The notes: generated by a model from the letters alone, not told the origin. A stretch of 64,000 nucleotides of DNA from Cerasibacillus quisquiliarum (GCF_014202495.1 NZ_JACHHA010000006.1:1-64000); one strand, 5' to 3'; shown: positions 1 through 9,449, counted from the stretch's first letter. Made by a program: numbers and translations.

Positions 1-1239
1 TTGCTTTAGATTCATTGCTAAAGCTTGATGCAACAGTCTCGATATATGCATCGATTCCTTTTGTCCGATCGCGTTTGTGATTAGATGCTTGGATTAACTC
101 TCCTTTACCAGAAAAAATACGATGTTTCGCTATAATGACTCCGTTACTAGTTTCTCTAACTAGTAAGTGATGATCATCGGTCACCTCAATATAGACTTGC
201 TTAAGCCTATTAAATGTTCCAAGTGGAACACTATATCGATTGGACTTGTACCAGATTGTATTGTCCTTTCGAACGCTTCTTGTTATACTAGATTCATAGT
301 TGCTATCGAAATAATAATTTTCGATAGGTGTAGAGATTGGTCGCAAGTGTTGCTTCTCAAGGCTGAACACTTCGACTGGTCTTTTTTTTTTGTTGTATTA
401 TGAACCTTATAATTCCCAGTACGTTCAAGCCATCTCCACCCTGACTCATTCCAAGCATCTAGACCATAGTAAGTACGATGTTTTGCGAAATTTTGTTTTA
501 TATATTTGACGACATTTTCAATTTTCCCTTTACTTTCTGGATCAGCTTTTCTACACATATGGATGACCAAGTCGCGCTCTTCTTTATAAGCTTGAAACTC
601 CCGCGTTAGAATAAGATCTCCGCCATTTTCACTAACTAGAATTAACGCATCCTGATCATAAACGAGCTCATCAGAAATCCCACCAAAATATTGAAATGCA
701 TTTTCATGTGCACGAATGACATCTCGTGTCGTAAAAGGTCTGTCTAACCACTCTTTATACTTTTGGCGAGAGTTTCCCAAGACAAATGCTATAAAACGAA
801 GTTTTACTTTCTTTCTATCCGGTGTAAATTGTTCTGTTTCACCAAAATCAACCTGCATTTGCTTTCCCATAGGAACCTCTGGAACAGCTTCGTAGTCTCT
901 AGTTGCTGCTTCCTTTGGAATATCATATTCTTTACGAAGTCCTCTTACATAAAGCCTGACTGTGCTTTCGGCTACTTCAAGACTTGGATATCTCTCTTGT
1001 AACCAATCCAAAACTTGGGCTGCAGACATATCAGGATGTTCATAAAGCCAAGATAAAATTATATCTTTATAAGGATCTAGTTTCTTTCTTCTAACCTTCG
1101 TTTTTTTCACCCATTTCGACATTGCTTCTGGGTTACGCTCTAAATATCTGTAGACTGTACTCCTTGAAATATCTAACTTTTGAGCCACCTGAACTTTAGT
1201 AAACCCTTGTTTTAATAACTGATGAATTTCCATGTACAT
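1..1239 (-). pseudogene. istA: IS21 transposase IstA, frameshifted and cut by window edge
   Basis: The N-terminus has a helix-turn-helix (KVAQKLDISRSTVYRYL) followed by an rve-type DDE integrase core: Asp in QVDFGETEQF, Asp in ELVYDQDALI and Glu in ESKGKIENVV. The frame breaks at a run of ten A residues (minus strand; T run at 382-391). The zero frame ends at 283, but the -1 frame continues to base 1 with a typical IstA C-terminal sequence (RPVEVFSLEKQHLRPI and onward), so coding similarity covers the whole interval. ATG at 1239 follows a GGTGGAG ribosome site; a GTG at 1254 is also possible but overlaps it. It may be a broken gene, a sequencing error in a homopolymer, or a gene expressed by slippage. 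Confidence 0.75.
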
Positions 1240-1362
1240 TTTCCACTTCTCCACCTTTTATACCTCCATCACTGCGACAATAAAATAATACTAATATCAT
1301 AACAGTGAGAGAAGGTTAATTTGAATAAAATGTTTCTTTTTATTTAGCGGAAACTGTACCAT
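1..1362 (-). mobile_element. IS21-family insertion sequence, partial (cut by left edge)
   Basis: An IstA-type transposase gene runs leftward out of the window, so only the upstream end of an IS21-family element is present; its istB ATPase gene would lie beyond base 1. On the minus strand a sequence beginning TGGTACAGTTTCCGCTAAAT at 1362 starts with TG and is a candidate terminal repeat, but the partner end is not visible, so the right boundary is a guess. If correct, the element sits about 30 bp upstream of the serine recombinase start codon at 1395. Confidence 0.6.
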
Positions 1363-1394
1363 TTAGTTTATCAGTCACAAATGGAGGATGAAAG

Positions 1395-2894
1395 ATGATA
1401 ACTAAATATACAAGAGCATACGCCTATGTTCGTATTAGCACAAATAAACAACTAGATAACACATCTATTGAACAACAAATTGAAGCAATAGAAAAGTATT
1501 GTAAGGAAAATAATATTATTCTTGTAAAAACATATGTAGAGGAACCAGCATCCGGAGAAAGCTTTTCAAATAGATCTGAGATTAAAGAGATGTTTTATAA
1601 CGTTTTCCAAAAGGAGAATAATATTGATTCCGTCATCGTATTTAAACAAGACCGCATATCACGCAATTCTTTAGATTCTCAATATATCTTTAACCGTTTA
1701 AAAAAGGCTAACAAGAACCTAATTTCAATAGCTGATAATATCGACACAAACGATCCTAACTCAAAGCTTATTTATCAGATATTAGGTATTATTGCAGAAG
1801 TCGAAAAAGATCTAATCGCTTTTCGTACATCACTAGGTATGGAAAAAACCTTTGAAAATGGAGACTTCAACGGTGGAAGGGTATTTGGATATAATTTAGT
1901 AAATAAGAAATTAGTTATTAACGAAGATGAAGCAAGAGTAGTGAAATACATTTTTGATTGTTACTCTAACAAAATGTGGGGTTATCGAAAAATAGCTAGT
2001 AATTTAAATATGCAAGGTATCAAAACCAAAAAGGATAATTATTGGTCTATTACTGCTGTTAGAACTATTCTCAATAATAAAATCTACAATGTTTATGTTA
2101 AATGGAAAGGAAAATATAAAAAAGGTAACCATTATCCAATTATCAGTGAAGAGCTATGGGAAAGAACTCAAAAACTTTTATCACTACGTAGTTATACCCA
2201 AGAAAAAATACACAACGGCTCCTTTCCATTATCAGGTCTATTAAAGTGTCCTACTTGTGGAGGTGCAATGGTACAAGGGAATGCAAACAAAAAGTACAAA
2301 TATTACGTGTGTGGCCGTTTTAAAAACAGTGGTTCAAAAGCATGTAAGTCAAATCTTGTAAAAAAGGAGTATGCAGAGCAAGAGGTTCTATCACAGGTTA
2401 TGGGGTACCTTAAAAGTTTAAACCTCTCTGTACCATTACAAAGAGTTGTTATGGATAACCTAAAAAGTGAACTTGAGCCAATTAAAGAGGAACTTAAATT
2501 GCTAGAGAAAAATTTAAATGAATTAAAAAAAGAGAAGAAGGATCTCTTGCAACTTTATACAAAAAGAATAATCGACATTGATACACTTAGTGATGAAATG
2601 AAAAGAATACAGAATCAAGAAAGTGAACAAAAGGAATTTAAAATACTACTAACAAAGCAGATAGAAATAAAGAATAGCAGTGACGACTTATTACCAGTAA
2701 TTAATCACATTGCCAATGATTTTAATTCATTTTATAACCTATTAGATGACTTTGATAAAAAAGAATTCCTCCGGTTTCTTATTAAAGAAATTCAAGTTAA
2801 TGCCGGAGAAAAACCTAAAGAACGAACCATCAAAAAAATAGTCTACGAGTTTGATCAGAAGTTATTTAAAGAGATAAATAATGAACTTGTTTGA
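1395..2894 (+). CDS. Large serine recombinase (site-specific integrase)
   Basis: A 499-residue large serine recombinase. An N-terminal resolvase domain carries the catalytic serine (Ser15 in YVRISTNKQ) and the conserved arginine motif in KQDRISRNSLDSQ. A recombinase domain follows, with GGRVFGYN and YRKIASNLN, then a zinc ribbon (CPTCGG about residue 288, then CGR and KAC), then a coiled coil of about residues 350-430. Such enzymes join short attP and attB sites to integrate or excise mobile elements. The start has a good GGAGG site. A strong two-way hairpin follows the stop. It is clearly different in sequence from the recombinase at 29308. Its attachment sites are not recognisable here, so whether it drives this island or an older nested element is unknown. 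Confidence 0.9.
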   Translation: MITKYTRAYAYVRISTNKQLDNTSIEQQIEAIEKYCKENNIILVKTYVEEPASGESFSNRSEIKEMFYNVFQKENNIDSVIVFKQDRISRNSLDSQYIFNRLKKANKNLISIADNIDTNDPNSKLIYQILGIIAEVEKDLIAFRTSLGMEKTFENGDFNGGRVFGYNLVNKKLVINEDEARVVKYIFDCYSNKMWGYRKIASNLNMQGIKTKKDNYWSITAVRTILNNKIYNVYVKWKGKYKKGNHYPIISEELWERTQKLLSLRSYTQEKIHNGSFPLSGLLKCPTCGGAMVQGNANKKYKYYVCGRFKNSGSKACKSNLVKKEYAEQEVLSQVMGYLKSLNLSVPLQRVVMDNLKSELEPIKEELKLLEKNLNELKKEKKDLLQLYTKRIIDIDTLSDEMKRIQNQESEQKEFKILLTKQIEIKNSSDDLLPVINHIANDFNSFYNLLDDFDKKEFLRFLIKEIQVNAGEKPKERTIKKIVYEFDQKLFKEINNELV

Positions 2895-2947
2895 CAACTT
2901 GCTGGCATTTTACTGTAGATTTGAACAATTTTTAGTAGGAAGCTCAA

Positions 2948-2981
2948 TTAGCAGTCTATTTTCTAGCAAATAGACTGCTAA
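2948..2981. terminator. Bidirectional terminator
   Basis: A perfect 14-bp stem (2948-2961 with 2968-2981) and a 6-base loop, flanked by A/T runs, lies between the convergent recombinase and nucleotidyltransferase genes. Confidence 0.8.
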
Positions 2982-2994
2982 AATTATAATCTTA

Positions 2995-3303
2995 TTATTT
3001 TCCCTCTTCTACAAATGTAGTAGTCAATAGAAACTCTGACTTTAAAGCAGGTTTAATATCATTTAATATGACTAAATCTATCGGCTTCTGAAAGTGATCT
3101 TCTAGGCTTATTTTTAAGTCCATGTAATTATCAAAAGATAAATCCGAGTCGTTAAATTCTACTATTACATCAATATCACTGGATTCTTTTTGTTCATCGC
3201 GGCTGTAAGAACCAAACAAACCAACTCGCTTAACACCGTGTTTATCTCTCCAAGTATTTAGGTTTTTTGATAATTCATCAAGGATTGCTTGTTTCGATAA
3301 CAT
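2995..3303 (-). CDS. MNT-type nucleotidyltransferase domain protein (orphan)
   Basis: About 102 residues. The signature GLFGSYSRDEQ followed by SSDIDVIVEF is the GS-x10-DxD metal-binding motif of minimal nucleotidyltransferases, the MntA half of HEPN/MNT toxin-antitoxin pairs, which neutralise the HEPN toxin by AMP transfer. The ATG at 3303 is preceded by GGTGAT at good spacing; an upstream in-frame ATG at 3327 has no ribosome site. No HEPN-like gene lies on either side: the downstream neighbour is a terminator and the upstream 180 bases hold no coding sequence. It may be an orphan antitoxin left after loss of its partner, or a stand-alone enzyme. Confidence 0.8.
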   Translation of the reverse strand: MLSKQAILDELSKNLNTWRDKHGVKRVGLFGSYSRDEQKESSDIDVIVEFNDSDLSFDNYMDLKISLEDHFQKPIDLVILNDIKPALKSEFLLTTTFVEEGK

Positions 3304-3489
3304 ATTATCATCACCATTTTCCGACATTGGTTTTTTATTTTCGTTATAATTCCGAACCCATTAACAAATGATATAAGTCCTAATAATACTCTACCATTAA
3401 TTACACATTCTACTGAACCGCAACCAGCCAAATTACTATTAAATTGCTGTTATTCCTGTAAAGGGTGAGATAGTTTAAGTGTATTAATT

Positions 3490-3514
3490 AAAGCTCCTAT
3501 AAATAAGGAGCTTT
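3490..3514 (-). terminator. merA terminator
   Basis: An 8-bp stem (3490-3497 with 3507-3514, AAAGCTCC/GGAGCTTT) overlaps the end of merA. The following A/T-rich tract is only moderately U-rich, so efficiency is uncertain. The stretch 3304-3489 upstream of the nucleotidyltransferase shows no gene. Confidence 0.6.
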
Positions 3515-5153
3515 ATCCTGCACAACAAGATAATTTTGATACATCCTTATCAAATGTAAGGGCAGCTAATTTTATTCCCTCTGCCGATGTTAAATATGGA
3601 GCAAAGCTTTCTTTTAAATCCTCTACGGTTAAGCCAAATTTAACGGCTAATGTCGCTGCATAAATCACATCTCCTGCATTTTCAGCTACGATATGAACCC
3701 CTAATACTTTTAACGTTTTTGCATCAGCTACAAGTTTAAATACACCTGTTGTTTCCCTATTTACTATCGCTCTTGGGACTGCATCTAACGGTAATACTGA
3801 TGTTTTTACTTCATAGCCTTTTTCTTTTGCTTGTTCTTCCGTTAAACCAACTGTTGCAATCGATGGATTTGTAAATGTAACAATTGGAACAACGGATAAA
3901 TCTAATTTTTTATTTAATCCACCAACTGCATTATCTGCAACAACTCCACCTTCATAGGCTGCTACATACACAAATTGCGGTCCTAATGTCACATCTCCTG
4001 CTGCATAAATCTTTTCATTACTTGTTTGAGCAAATTCATTTATCAGTATTTCCTTTTGTTTTCCAACATCAACACCTGCAGCACGTAAATTTAAAGAATC
4101 CGTATTTGGTTTTCTTCCTGTTGCAATAAGTAACTGCTCTGATTCAACGACTTTTTTCTTACTGTTTACAGTTAGATAAACCTTTTTTATCTCCCCATCT
4201 TGTTCGACACACTCATATGTTGCTCCTTTGATAAGGTGTATACCCTGTTCGATTAACATTTTTTCTACTGTTTCAGAAATTTCCGGGTCATACTCTTTTA
4301 ATAATCGCTCACTTCTTTGTATAAGTGTTACTTCTGAACCTAAATGATGGAAGAGTTGCCCAAGCTCAATCCCAATATATCCTGAACCTATCACCGTTAA
4401 ACGTTTTGGAACTTTCTTTAATTCAAATAGCGTTGTACTTGTTAAATAATCAACTTTATTAAGTCCAGAAATCGATGGGATAGAAGGAGAGGCCCCTGTT
4501 GCAATTAAAAAGCGTTTTGCAGAAAGTTTTGTTCCATTTACCTCAATTGTATTTTCATCAACAAAGCTTGCTTCTCCCTCAATTAAATCAAATCCATATT
4601 CGTCTATTAAATCGACATATTTTTGATTCCGAAGTTCACTCACTAATTCGTTCTTTTGCTTGATTAAAGGAGCCAATTCCACTTCTCCAGCAGATGTTTG
4701 TAAACCTATAAACGGATTTATCTTAGCTAAATGATTGATTTCCCCTGCTCTAAGAAGGGTCTTGGATGGAACACAGCCAATATTCACACAGGTCCCTCCA
4801 ATCGTTCCACGCTCAATCATTCCAACTTTTGCACCGTATTCAATAGCTTTAATTGCAGCAGAAAAAGCTGCACCACCAGAACCAATAATAAGAAGATCAT
4901 AATTACCTTTAGTACCTAACACCACATTTTCTTGTTGTAGTAACTCTTCAATTTCTCCAGTTTGATAATTTGCTTCGTTAATTGCCCTTTTTGCACTTTC
5001 AACCTCTATACCATTAGGCAATTCAAATACTACTTCACCGCGACGGAAATTTGCTTCAGTATTTTTAGCACCTATACTTTCAAGTGCTGACTCTACGTGT
5101 TTTTCACAGCCTGTACAAGTCATTCCTTCAATATTTACCTTATATTTATTCAT
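3513..5153 (-). CDS. merA: Mercuric reductase MerA
   Basis: A 546-residue flavoprotein disulfide reductase that reduces Hg(II) to volatile Hg(0) with NADPH in the cytoplasm. Residues 1-65 form one heavy-metal-associated domain with GMTCTGC (Cys13, Cys16). An FAD-binding GSGGAAF follows, then the redox pair Cys122/Cys127 in [14 protein letters not shown] second nucleotide-binding motif ([14 protein letters not shown]) and the dimerisation domain follow. The C-terminus ends SCCAG, the vicinal cysteine pair that hands Hg(II) to the active site, so all catalytic cysteines are present. It follows merR by 24 bp in one operon. No mercury transport gene (merT, merP, merC) or lyase (merB) is nearby, so uptake must rely on other routes. 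Confidence 0.96.
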   Translation of the reverse strand: MNKYKVNIEGMTCTGCEKHVESALESIGAKNTEANFRRGEVVFELPNGIEVESAKRAINEANYQTGEIEELLQQENVVLGTKGNYDLLIIGSGGAAFSAAIKAIEYGAKVGMIERGTIGGTCVNIGCVPSKTLLRAGEINHLAKINPFIGLQTSAGEVELAPLIKQKNELVSELRNQKYVDLIDEYGFDLIEGEASFVDENTIEVNGTKLSAKRFLIATGASPSIPSISGLNKVDYLTSTTLFELKKVPKRLTVIGSGYIGIELGQLFHHLGSEVTLIQRSERLLKEYDPEISETVEKMLIEQGIHLIKGATYECVEQDGEIKKVYLTVNSKKKVVESEQLLIATGRKPNTDSLNLRAAGVDVGKQKEILINEFAQTSNEKIYAAGDVTLGPQFVYVAAYEGGVVADNAVGGLNKKLDLSVVPIVTFTNPSIATVGLTEEQAKEKGYEVKTSVLPLDAVPRAIVNRETTGVFKLVADAKTLKVLGVHIVAENAGDVIYAATLAVKFGLTVEDLKESFAPYLTSAEGIKLAALTFDKDVSKLSCCAG

Positions 5154-5177
5154 AATAAAGCTCCTTTCATTAATCTC

Positions 5178-5570
5178 TCATGTTAAAGTTTCTATTATTG
5201 GACACGCATGTAATTGCTTTTCATCAGGACATCGTTGTTTCAAGTCACCTAACATAGTTTCAATTCGTTTTAAATCCTCTATTTGCTTTTGAACTTCCTC
5301 TTGTTTTCTAGAAACAAATTCAAACATATCTTGGCAACGGACTTCATCTTTATCTACAACTCCAAGTAACTTGTAGATTTCACCTAAAGAAAAACCAAGC
5401 TCTTGTATTCGCTTGATGAATCCTACACGCTTAACGTCATAATCTGAATATAAACGATAACCAGTTTTTGTTCGGGAAGGTTCCTTTAGTAAATTTTTTC
5501 GTTCGTAATATCTAATCGTCTCTTTGTTAACTCCACATTTATCTGCAAACTCACCAATGCGATAAATCAC
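5178..5570 (-). CDS. merR: Mercury-responsive regulator MerR
   Basis: A MerR-family activator of the Gram-positive mer type: winged helix (IGEFADKCGVNKETIRYYERK), dimerisation helix, and the three Hg(II)-ligand cysteines in VRCQDM, QRCPDE and HACPII. The best start is GTG at 5570 (VIYRIGEF), because GAGGTG lies 6 bases upstream and this N-terminus matches Gram-positive MerR proteins; the frame stays open to an upstream ATG at 5600 that would fall inside the operator. It is transcribed with merA from the divergent-free promoter at 5589-5620, so it autoregulates. It should repress without Hg and twist the long-spacer promoter open with Hg. Confidence 0.95.
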   Translation of the reverse strand: MIYRIGEFADKCGVNKETIRYYERKNLLKEPSRTKTGYRLYSDYDVKRVGFIKRIQELGFSLGEIYKLLGVVDKDEVRCQDMFEFVSRKQEEVQKQIEDLKRIETMLGDLKQRCPDEKQLHACPIIETLT

Positions 5571-5588
5571 TATTTTCACCTCAATAAA

Positions 5589-5620
5589 ATTATAAACCAT
5601 GTACTACAGTACATGGTCAA
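5589..5620 (-). promoter_or_regulatory. mer promoter with perfect MerR palindrome
   Basis: On the minus strand TTGACC (5615-5620) and TATAAT (5589-5594) are separated by 20 bp, the over-long spacer typical of MerR-activated promoters. The spacer is filled by a perfect 22-bp palindrome at 5596-5617 (arms ACCATGTACT and AGTACATGGT, centre GT). Confidence 0.9.
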
Positions 5621-5728
5621 GTAGATATATATTATTAAAATTTCCCTACTAAAGTATTCTCCTTCAATGAAAAGTGGTTTTTTATTATAAAATTGCCCCC
5701 ACTAGTAAATGGTTAAGATAAATTTAAA

Positions 5729-5757
5729 AAGGTTGGAAGTTCTCCCTACCTTTTATT
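5729..5757 (-). terminator. Terminator downstream of arsD remnant
   Basis: In minus-strand sense an AAAGGT..GG / CC..ACCTTT hairpin is followed by TTTTTAAATTT. It probably ended the ancestral ars transcript. The remaining parts of 5621-6105 hold this hairpin and the arsD remnant only. Confidence 0.55.
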
Positions 5758-5843
5758 TCACTTATCAGTCGTTTTATGATTATTGTTTTCCCTTTTTAAA
5801 ACTCTGATAATTCTTATTCCCACCAGACAGGTTAAATACCTCT

Positions 5844-6016
5844 TTAAAAAAAACTCATATTAATTAATACATTCTGAGCCGCATTACCAGTAACACCCTT
5901 TTGTTCAAGGGAATAAACAGCTGATGCAACTCTAGTTAAATCTGGATCGACACTCGGTCCACAAACACCTGTAGAACAACATTTTGCTGGGTCAAACATT
6001 TCTACCTTTTCATCAT
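5844..6016 (-). pseudogene. arsD: Decayed arsD (arsenic metallochaperone)
   Basis: Minus-strand translation from 5999 gives MFDPAKCCSTGVCGPSVDPD, the hallmark N-terminus of ArsD with its metal-binding Cys pair and third Cys. Two defects are visible. The expected start (ATGATGAAAAGG at 6016) is out of frame by one base, consistent with loss of an A. The frame then ends after about 52 codons at 5844, less than half the normal length of roughly 120 residues, with the distal cysteines missing. ArsD normally passes As(III) to the ArsA ATPase; no arsA is present. It marks a once larger ars operon. Confidence 0.8.
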
Positions 6017-6105
6017 GAACAACTTCTTTATTGATGTATAGTTATATACTTATATAGAAACCGAAAAGATAAGGCTTGCGTATCAACATGCCTCATCATT
6101 CCCTA

Positions 6106-6525
6106 TTATTCACCTGTTTCAGCAAATCGCTTAATCCGTTCTCCTATTTCATCCCGAACGCGCTGAAACACTTTCCAAACTTCTTCTTCCGTACCTTCTG
6201 CTTTGGCTGGATCGTCAAAGCCCCAATGTTCACGTTTTACATGAGGTGGTGTCACTGGACAGCGGTCTTTGGCATCTCCACATAATGTTACCGCCAATGT
6301 TGCGTTATTTAAAAATTCTTGATCAATGGTTTCCGATTTTTGAACAGAAATATCAATTCCAGCTTCCTTCATTGCTTTTACCGCATTTGGGTTTAGTCCA
6401 TGTGCCTCAATCCCTGCACTTCTAACTTCCCATTCATCTCCGAGATATTTTTTCGCCCATCCCTCTGCCATTTGACTACGGCATGAGTTCCCTGTACATA
6501 AGAAATAAATTGTTTTTTTAGCCAT
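6106..6525 (-). CDS. arsC: Arsenate reductase, thioredoxin-coupled
   Basis: A 139-residue low-molecular-weight-phosphatase-fold arsenate reductase that converts As(V) to As(III) in the cytoplasm. The P-loop CTGNSCRS carries Cys10 and Cys15, and the relay cysteines are Cys82 and Cys89 in [10 protein letters not shown], the same numbering as the S. aureus pI258 enzyme, so the thioredoxin-coupled mechanism is expected. It lies 15 bp downstream of arsB and is the last gene of arsR-arsB-arsC. Its product feeds arsenite to ArsB. Confidence 0.96.
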   Translation of the reverse strand: MAKKTIYFLCTGNSCRSQMAEGWAKKYLGDEWEVRSAGIEAHGLNPNAVKAMKEAGIDISVQKSETIDQEFLNNATLAVTLCGDAKDRCPVTPPHVKREHWGFDDPAKAEGTEEEVWKVFQRVRDEIGERIKRFAETGE

Positions 6526-6540
6526 AATTCATTCTCCTTT

Positions 6541-7839
6541 TTAAAATAGTAGAAGTGTTAGATAAAGACCTACTAAAGTAATAAAAAGTATTGGGATAGT
6601 TAAAACAATCCCGGTTTTAAAATAGGTTCCCCATGAAATTTTAATTCCTTTTTGGGAAAGTACATGGAGCCACACTAAGGTTGCTAGTGAACCAATTGGC
6701 GTAATTTTTGGTCCTAAATCCGAACCAACTACGTTAGCATAAACAAGCGCTTCTCTTAATACACCAGAAGTATTCGTTTCAGCAATGGCTAATGCATCAA
6801 TCATTACGGTTGGCATATTATTCATAATCGATGACAGGAAAGCAGCTATAAAACCCATTCCAACTGTAGCAACGAATAATCCTTGTTCAGCCACAGTTTG
6901 AAGAACACTTGCGAGCGCAGAGGTCAGCCCGGCATTTCCCAATCCATATACGACGACATACATTCCAATTGAAAAAATAACGATATTCCACGGAGCGCCT
7001 TTAATAACTTTTTTCGTATTAACAGCGGCACTACGTCTGGCCATTATGATAAAGAATATAGCTATGGCCCCAGCAATAATAGATACTGGTAAATTTATGA
7101 ATTCGCTACTAAAATAGCCAATTACTAATAATCCGAGAACATACCAAGAAAGGCGAAACATCTTTATATCGTTTATTGCTTCTTTCGGTTCCCTAAGTTT
7201 CGATAAATCATAATTCTTAGGGATACTTTTTCTAAAGTAGATTAGTAATACCGAAATGGTTGCAATTAGTGAAAATAAGTTCGGAATAATCATCCGCGAA
7301 GCATATTCAACAAATCCAATGCCAAAGAAGTCTGCAGAAACGATATTTACTAAGTTACTTACAATAAATGGTAATGAAGTTGTATCCGCAATAAATCCAC
7401 TTGCCATAATGAAAGGGAATATCATTTTTTCTTTAAAATTCAAATTTCGCACCATTGCAAGAACAATCGGTGTTAGGATAAGTGCCGCTCCGTCATTCGC
7501 AAATAATGCTGCAACAACTGCACCTAAAATACTAATGTAAACAAACATTTTTATTCCATGACCTTTTGCTACCCGTGCCATGTGCAGTGCTGCCCATTCG
7601 AATAATCCAATCTCATCTAGTATTAAAGAAATAAGGATAATTGCGACAAAGGATAGCGTTGCATTCCATGTGATGTCAATTACTTCAAGAACATCACTGA
7701 ATCCTACTACCCCTACTAATAAGGCAATTACAGCTCCACCCATTGCGGACCAGCCAATGTTTAAGCCCTTTGGCTGCCATATTACTAGTACTAGGGTTGC
7801 AATAAAAATTAATATTGCGAGTATAAGCGTTGTAGACAA
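6541..7839 (-). CDS. arsB: Arsenite/antimonite efflux permease ArsB
   Basis: A 432-residue polytopic membrane protein of the ArsB type in the ion transporter superfamily, normal length, with about 12 hydrophobic segments and the conserved [11 protein letters not shown] and MNNMPTVM segments. It extrudes As(III) and Sb(III) using membrane potential; without arsA in the operon it works as a secondary carrier. arsR ends 15 bp upstream and arsC starts 15 bp downstream, so the three are one transcript. Confidence 0.95.
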   Translation of the reverse strand: MSTTLILAILIFIATLVLVIWQPKGLNIGWSAMGGAVIALLVGVVGFSDVLEVIDITWNATLSFVAIILISLILDEIGLFEWAALHMARVAKGHGIKMFVYISILGAVVAALFANDGAALILTPIVLAMVRNLNFKEKMIFPFIMASGFIADTTSLPFIVSNLVNIVSADFFGIGFVEYASRMIIPNLFSLIATISVLLIYFRKSIPKNYDLSKLREPKEAINDIKMFRLSWYVLGLLVIGYFSSEFINLPVSIIAGAIAIFFIIMARRSAAVNTKKVIKGAPWNIVIFSIGMYVVVYGLGNAGLTSALASVLQTVAEQGLFVATVGMGFIAAFLSSIMNNMPTVMIDALAIAETNTSGVLREALVYANVVGSDLGPKITPIGSLATLVWLHVLSQKGIKISWGTYFKTGIVLTIPILFITLVGLYLTLLLF

Positions 7840-7854
7840 AATAATACCTCCAAT

Positions 7855-8199
7855 TTAACAACAAGAAATTCGTGTACCATTTTCTTCAAGTTCTTTTAAT
7901 TTGTAATCTTGATTAGGTAATTGATCAAGAATAGGTTTAATAAATGAATAATATTCATTTTCCTTATCTACGGAGTAAAATATCCATTGCCCTTTTCTTT
8001 CTTCCTTAACCAATCCTAAGTCTTTCAACTTACGTAAATGCTGACTAATCGATGGCTGACTGACTTGAAATATTTCAACAAATTCACAGACACAACAAGC
8101 TTGATTATCAATTAATTTCATAATCGTTAATCTTGTTTTATCACCCAATAATTTTAAAATAACTGCAGCCTTTTCCATTTCAATGGTTGTTTGCAGCAC
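7855..8199 (-). CDS. arsR: Arsenic repressor ArsR
   Basis: A 114-residue ArsR/SmtB-family winged-helix repressor. The metal-sensing segment reads NQACCVCEF (Cys35, Cys36, Cys38) at the alpha-3 site, followed by the recognition helix VSQPSISQHLRKL. A CC pair ends the protein. The start is GTG at 8199, 5 bases after AAGGAGGAG; the nearby ATG triplets are out of frame. It heads the arsRBC operon and should bind the dyad in its own promoter until As(III) or Sb(III) binds. Confidence 0.95.
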   Translation of the reverse strand: MLQTTIEMEKAAVILKLLGDKTRLTIMKLIDNQACCVCEFVEIFQVSQPSISQHLRKLKDLGLVKEERKGQWIFYSVDKENEYYSFIKPILDQLPNQDYKLKELEENGTRISCC

Positions 8200-8232
8200 A
8201 TCATCTCCTCCTTATAATTTCATTACAACATT

Positions 8233-8261
8233 AGTATATAACTATTTGCTTATATATACAA
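8233..8261 (-). promoter_or_regulatory. arsRBC promoter and ArsR operator
   Basis: The minus strand reads TTGTAT, a 17-bp spacer and TATACT. The spacer contains the imperfect dyad ATATAAGCAAATAGTTATAT, as in known ArsR operators. A related AT-rich dyad lies upstream of the arsD remnant at about 6036-6057. Confidence 0.75.
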
Positions 8262-8495
8262 TAAAATATTTCATTAAAATGTGACATTTAAAATGATGTT
8301 TTATTCAACAACCTGTATCAATAATACATAAAGCACGTTTAGCAATAATGCATGTATAATTATTGATGTCTATTTTACTTTATGTATTAAAGTTACAAAC
8401 CAATAATATTTCTCAGTTACTAAAAAACTTAAAGTCGTTACTCTGTGGTAAAATGGCGTGAATAACAGTTATCTTGTCGTTGGGGTGATTATGAA

Positions 8496-9449
8496 ATGGG
8501 TTTATTCGAAAAGATGTATACATTTATTATTTTCTTAGCAGTAATCATAGGCATAAGTCTAGGACAATTAGAACCAATAAGAACGAGTGCAGAGAGTTTT
8601 ATTGTACCGTTATTAATATCAATGCTTTATATTACCTTCTTACAAATTCCTTTTGAAGAAATAAGAAAGTCTTTTAAAAACTTAAAGTTCACATCTACTA
8701 CAGTCATCATGAATTTTCTCTGGACACCTCTTTTAGCGTGGCTATTAGCTTTACTATTTTTAGGTGATAACCCTGCATTATATATTGGTTTTATCATGTT
8801 AATGGTTACTCCTTGTACTGATTGGTACATAATCTTTACAGGTTTAGCAAAGGGAAATGTTGCTTTATCAACTGCTATTTTGCCTTTAAATTTACTATTA
8901 CAGGTTTTCTTACTACCCGTTTATCTTCTAATTTTCGGTGGAACTACAGGATTTATTGAACTTTCCTTTTTGGTTGAAAGTATACTGATTGTATTATTCA
9001 TCCCATTAGCTTTATCAGTCTTAACAAAAGCATTATTGAAAAGTAAACAACAGTTCGCTAAAAATCTATTATCGAAATTAAGTGCGCTACCAATTATTTC
9101 TCTAAGCCTTGCAATCGTTGCAATGTTTGCTTCTCAAGGACAATTACTACTTGATAACCTAAATTTATTGTGGAAGTTAACAATCCCTATTCTTCTATAT
9201 TTTGTAATAAACTTTATCGTTGGCCGGAAAATTGGGCAGCTTCTGAAATTCTCGCAATCTGATAAAGTCAGTTTGAATATGACCACTTTAGCTAGAAATT
9301 CACCTATAGCTTTAGCAATTGCTATGACAGCATTTCCGGATCAACCTTTAATTGCTTTAACATTAGTTATAGGTCCATTATTGGAATTACCTATACTTGC
9401 TATTATCACTCAGATTTTATTGTTTATCTCTAAAGGTAAGACCACATAA
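8496..9449 (+). CDS. ACR3-like arsenical permease (BASS superfamily)
   Basis: A 317-residue membrane protein with about ten hydrophobic segments. The segment MVTPCTDWYIIFTGLAKGN resembles the Cys-containing fourth helix region of ACR3 arsenite carriers within the bile-acid/sodium symporter superfamily, but overall similarity to classical ACR3 is loose, so substrate is inferred from motif and neighbours. It is divergent from arsRBC with a 296-bp gap that contains the ars promoter. GGGGTGAT precedes the ATG. An island with both ArsB and an ACR3 relative may cover arsenite and antimonite, or an organoarsenical, separately. The 296-bp gap holds no other gene. Confidence 0.75.
   Translation: MGLFEKMYTFIIFLAVIIGISLGQLEPIRTSAESFIVPLLISMLYITFLQIPFEEIRKSFKNLKFTSTTVIMNFLWTPLLAWLLALLFLGDNPALYIGFIMLMVTPCTDWYIIFTGLAKGNVALSTAILPLNLLLQVFLLPVYLLIFGGTTGFIELSFLVESILIVLFIPLALSVLTKALLKSKQQFAKNLLSKLSALPIISLSLAIVAMFASQGQLLLDNLNLLWKLTIPILLYFVINFIVGRKIGQLLKFSQSDKVSLNMTTLARNSPIALAIAMTAFPDQPLIALTLVIGPLLELPILAIITQILLFISKGKTT

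Noticed and set aside
283-403. Plus-strand frame overlapping the transposase as a real gene
   Set aside because: It has no ribosome site and overlaps the well-supported istA coding sequence.
1343-1390. GAAACTGTACCA / CACAAATGGAGG resembling the rlmH end as a left attachment site
   Set aside because: Similarity is scattered over short words. GTACCA falls in the likely IS21 end and CACAAATGGAGG is the recombinase ribosome site.
6070-6105. Weak GATAAGGC/GCCTCATC hairpin as arsC terminator
   Set aside because: Bulged stem and no T run; not convincing.
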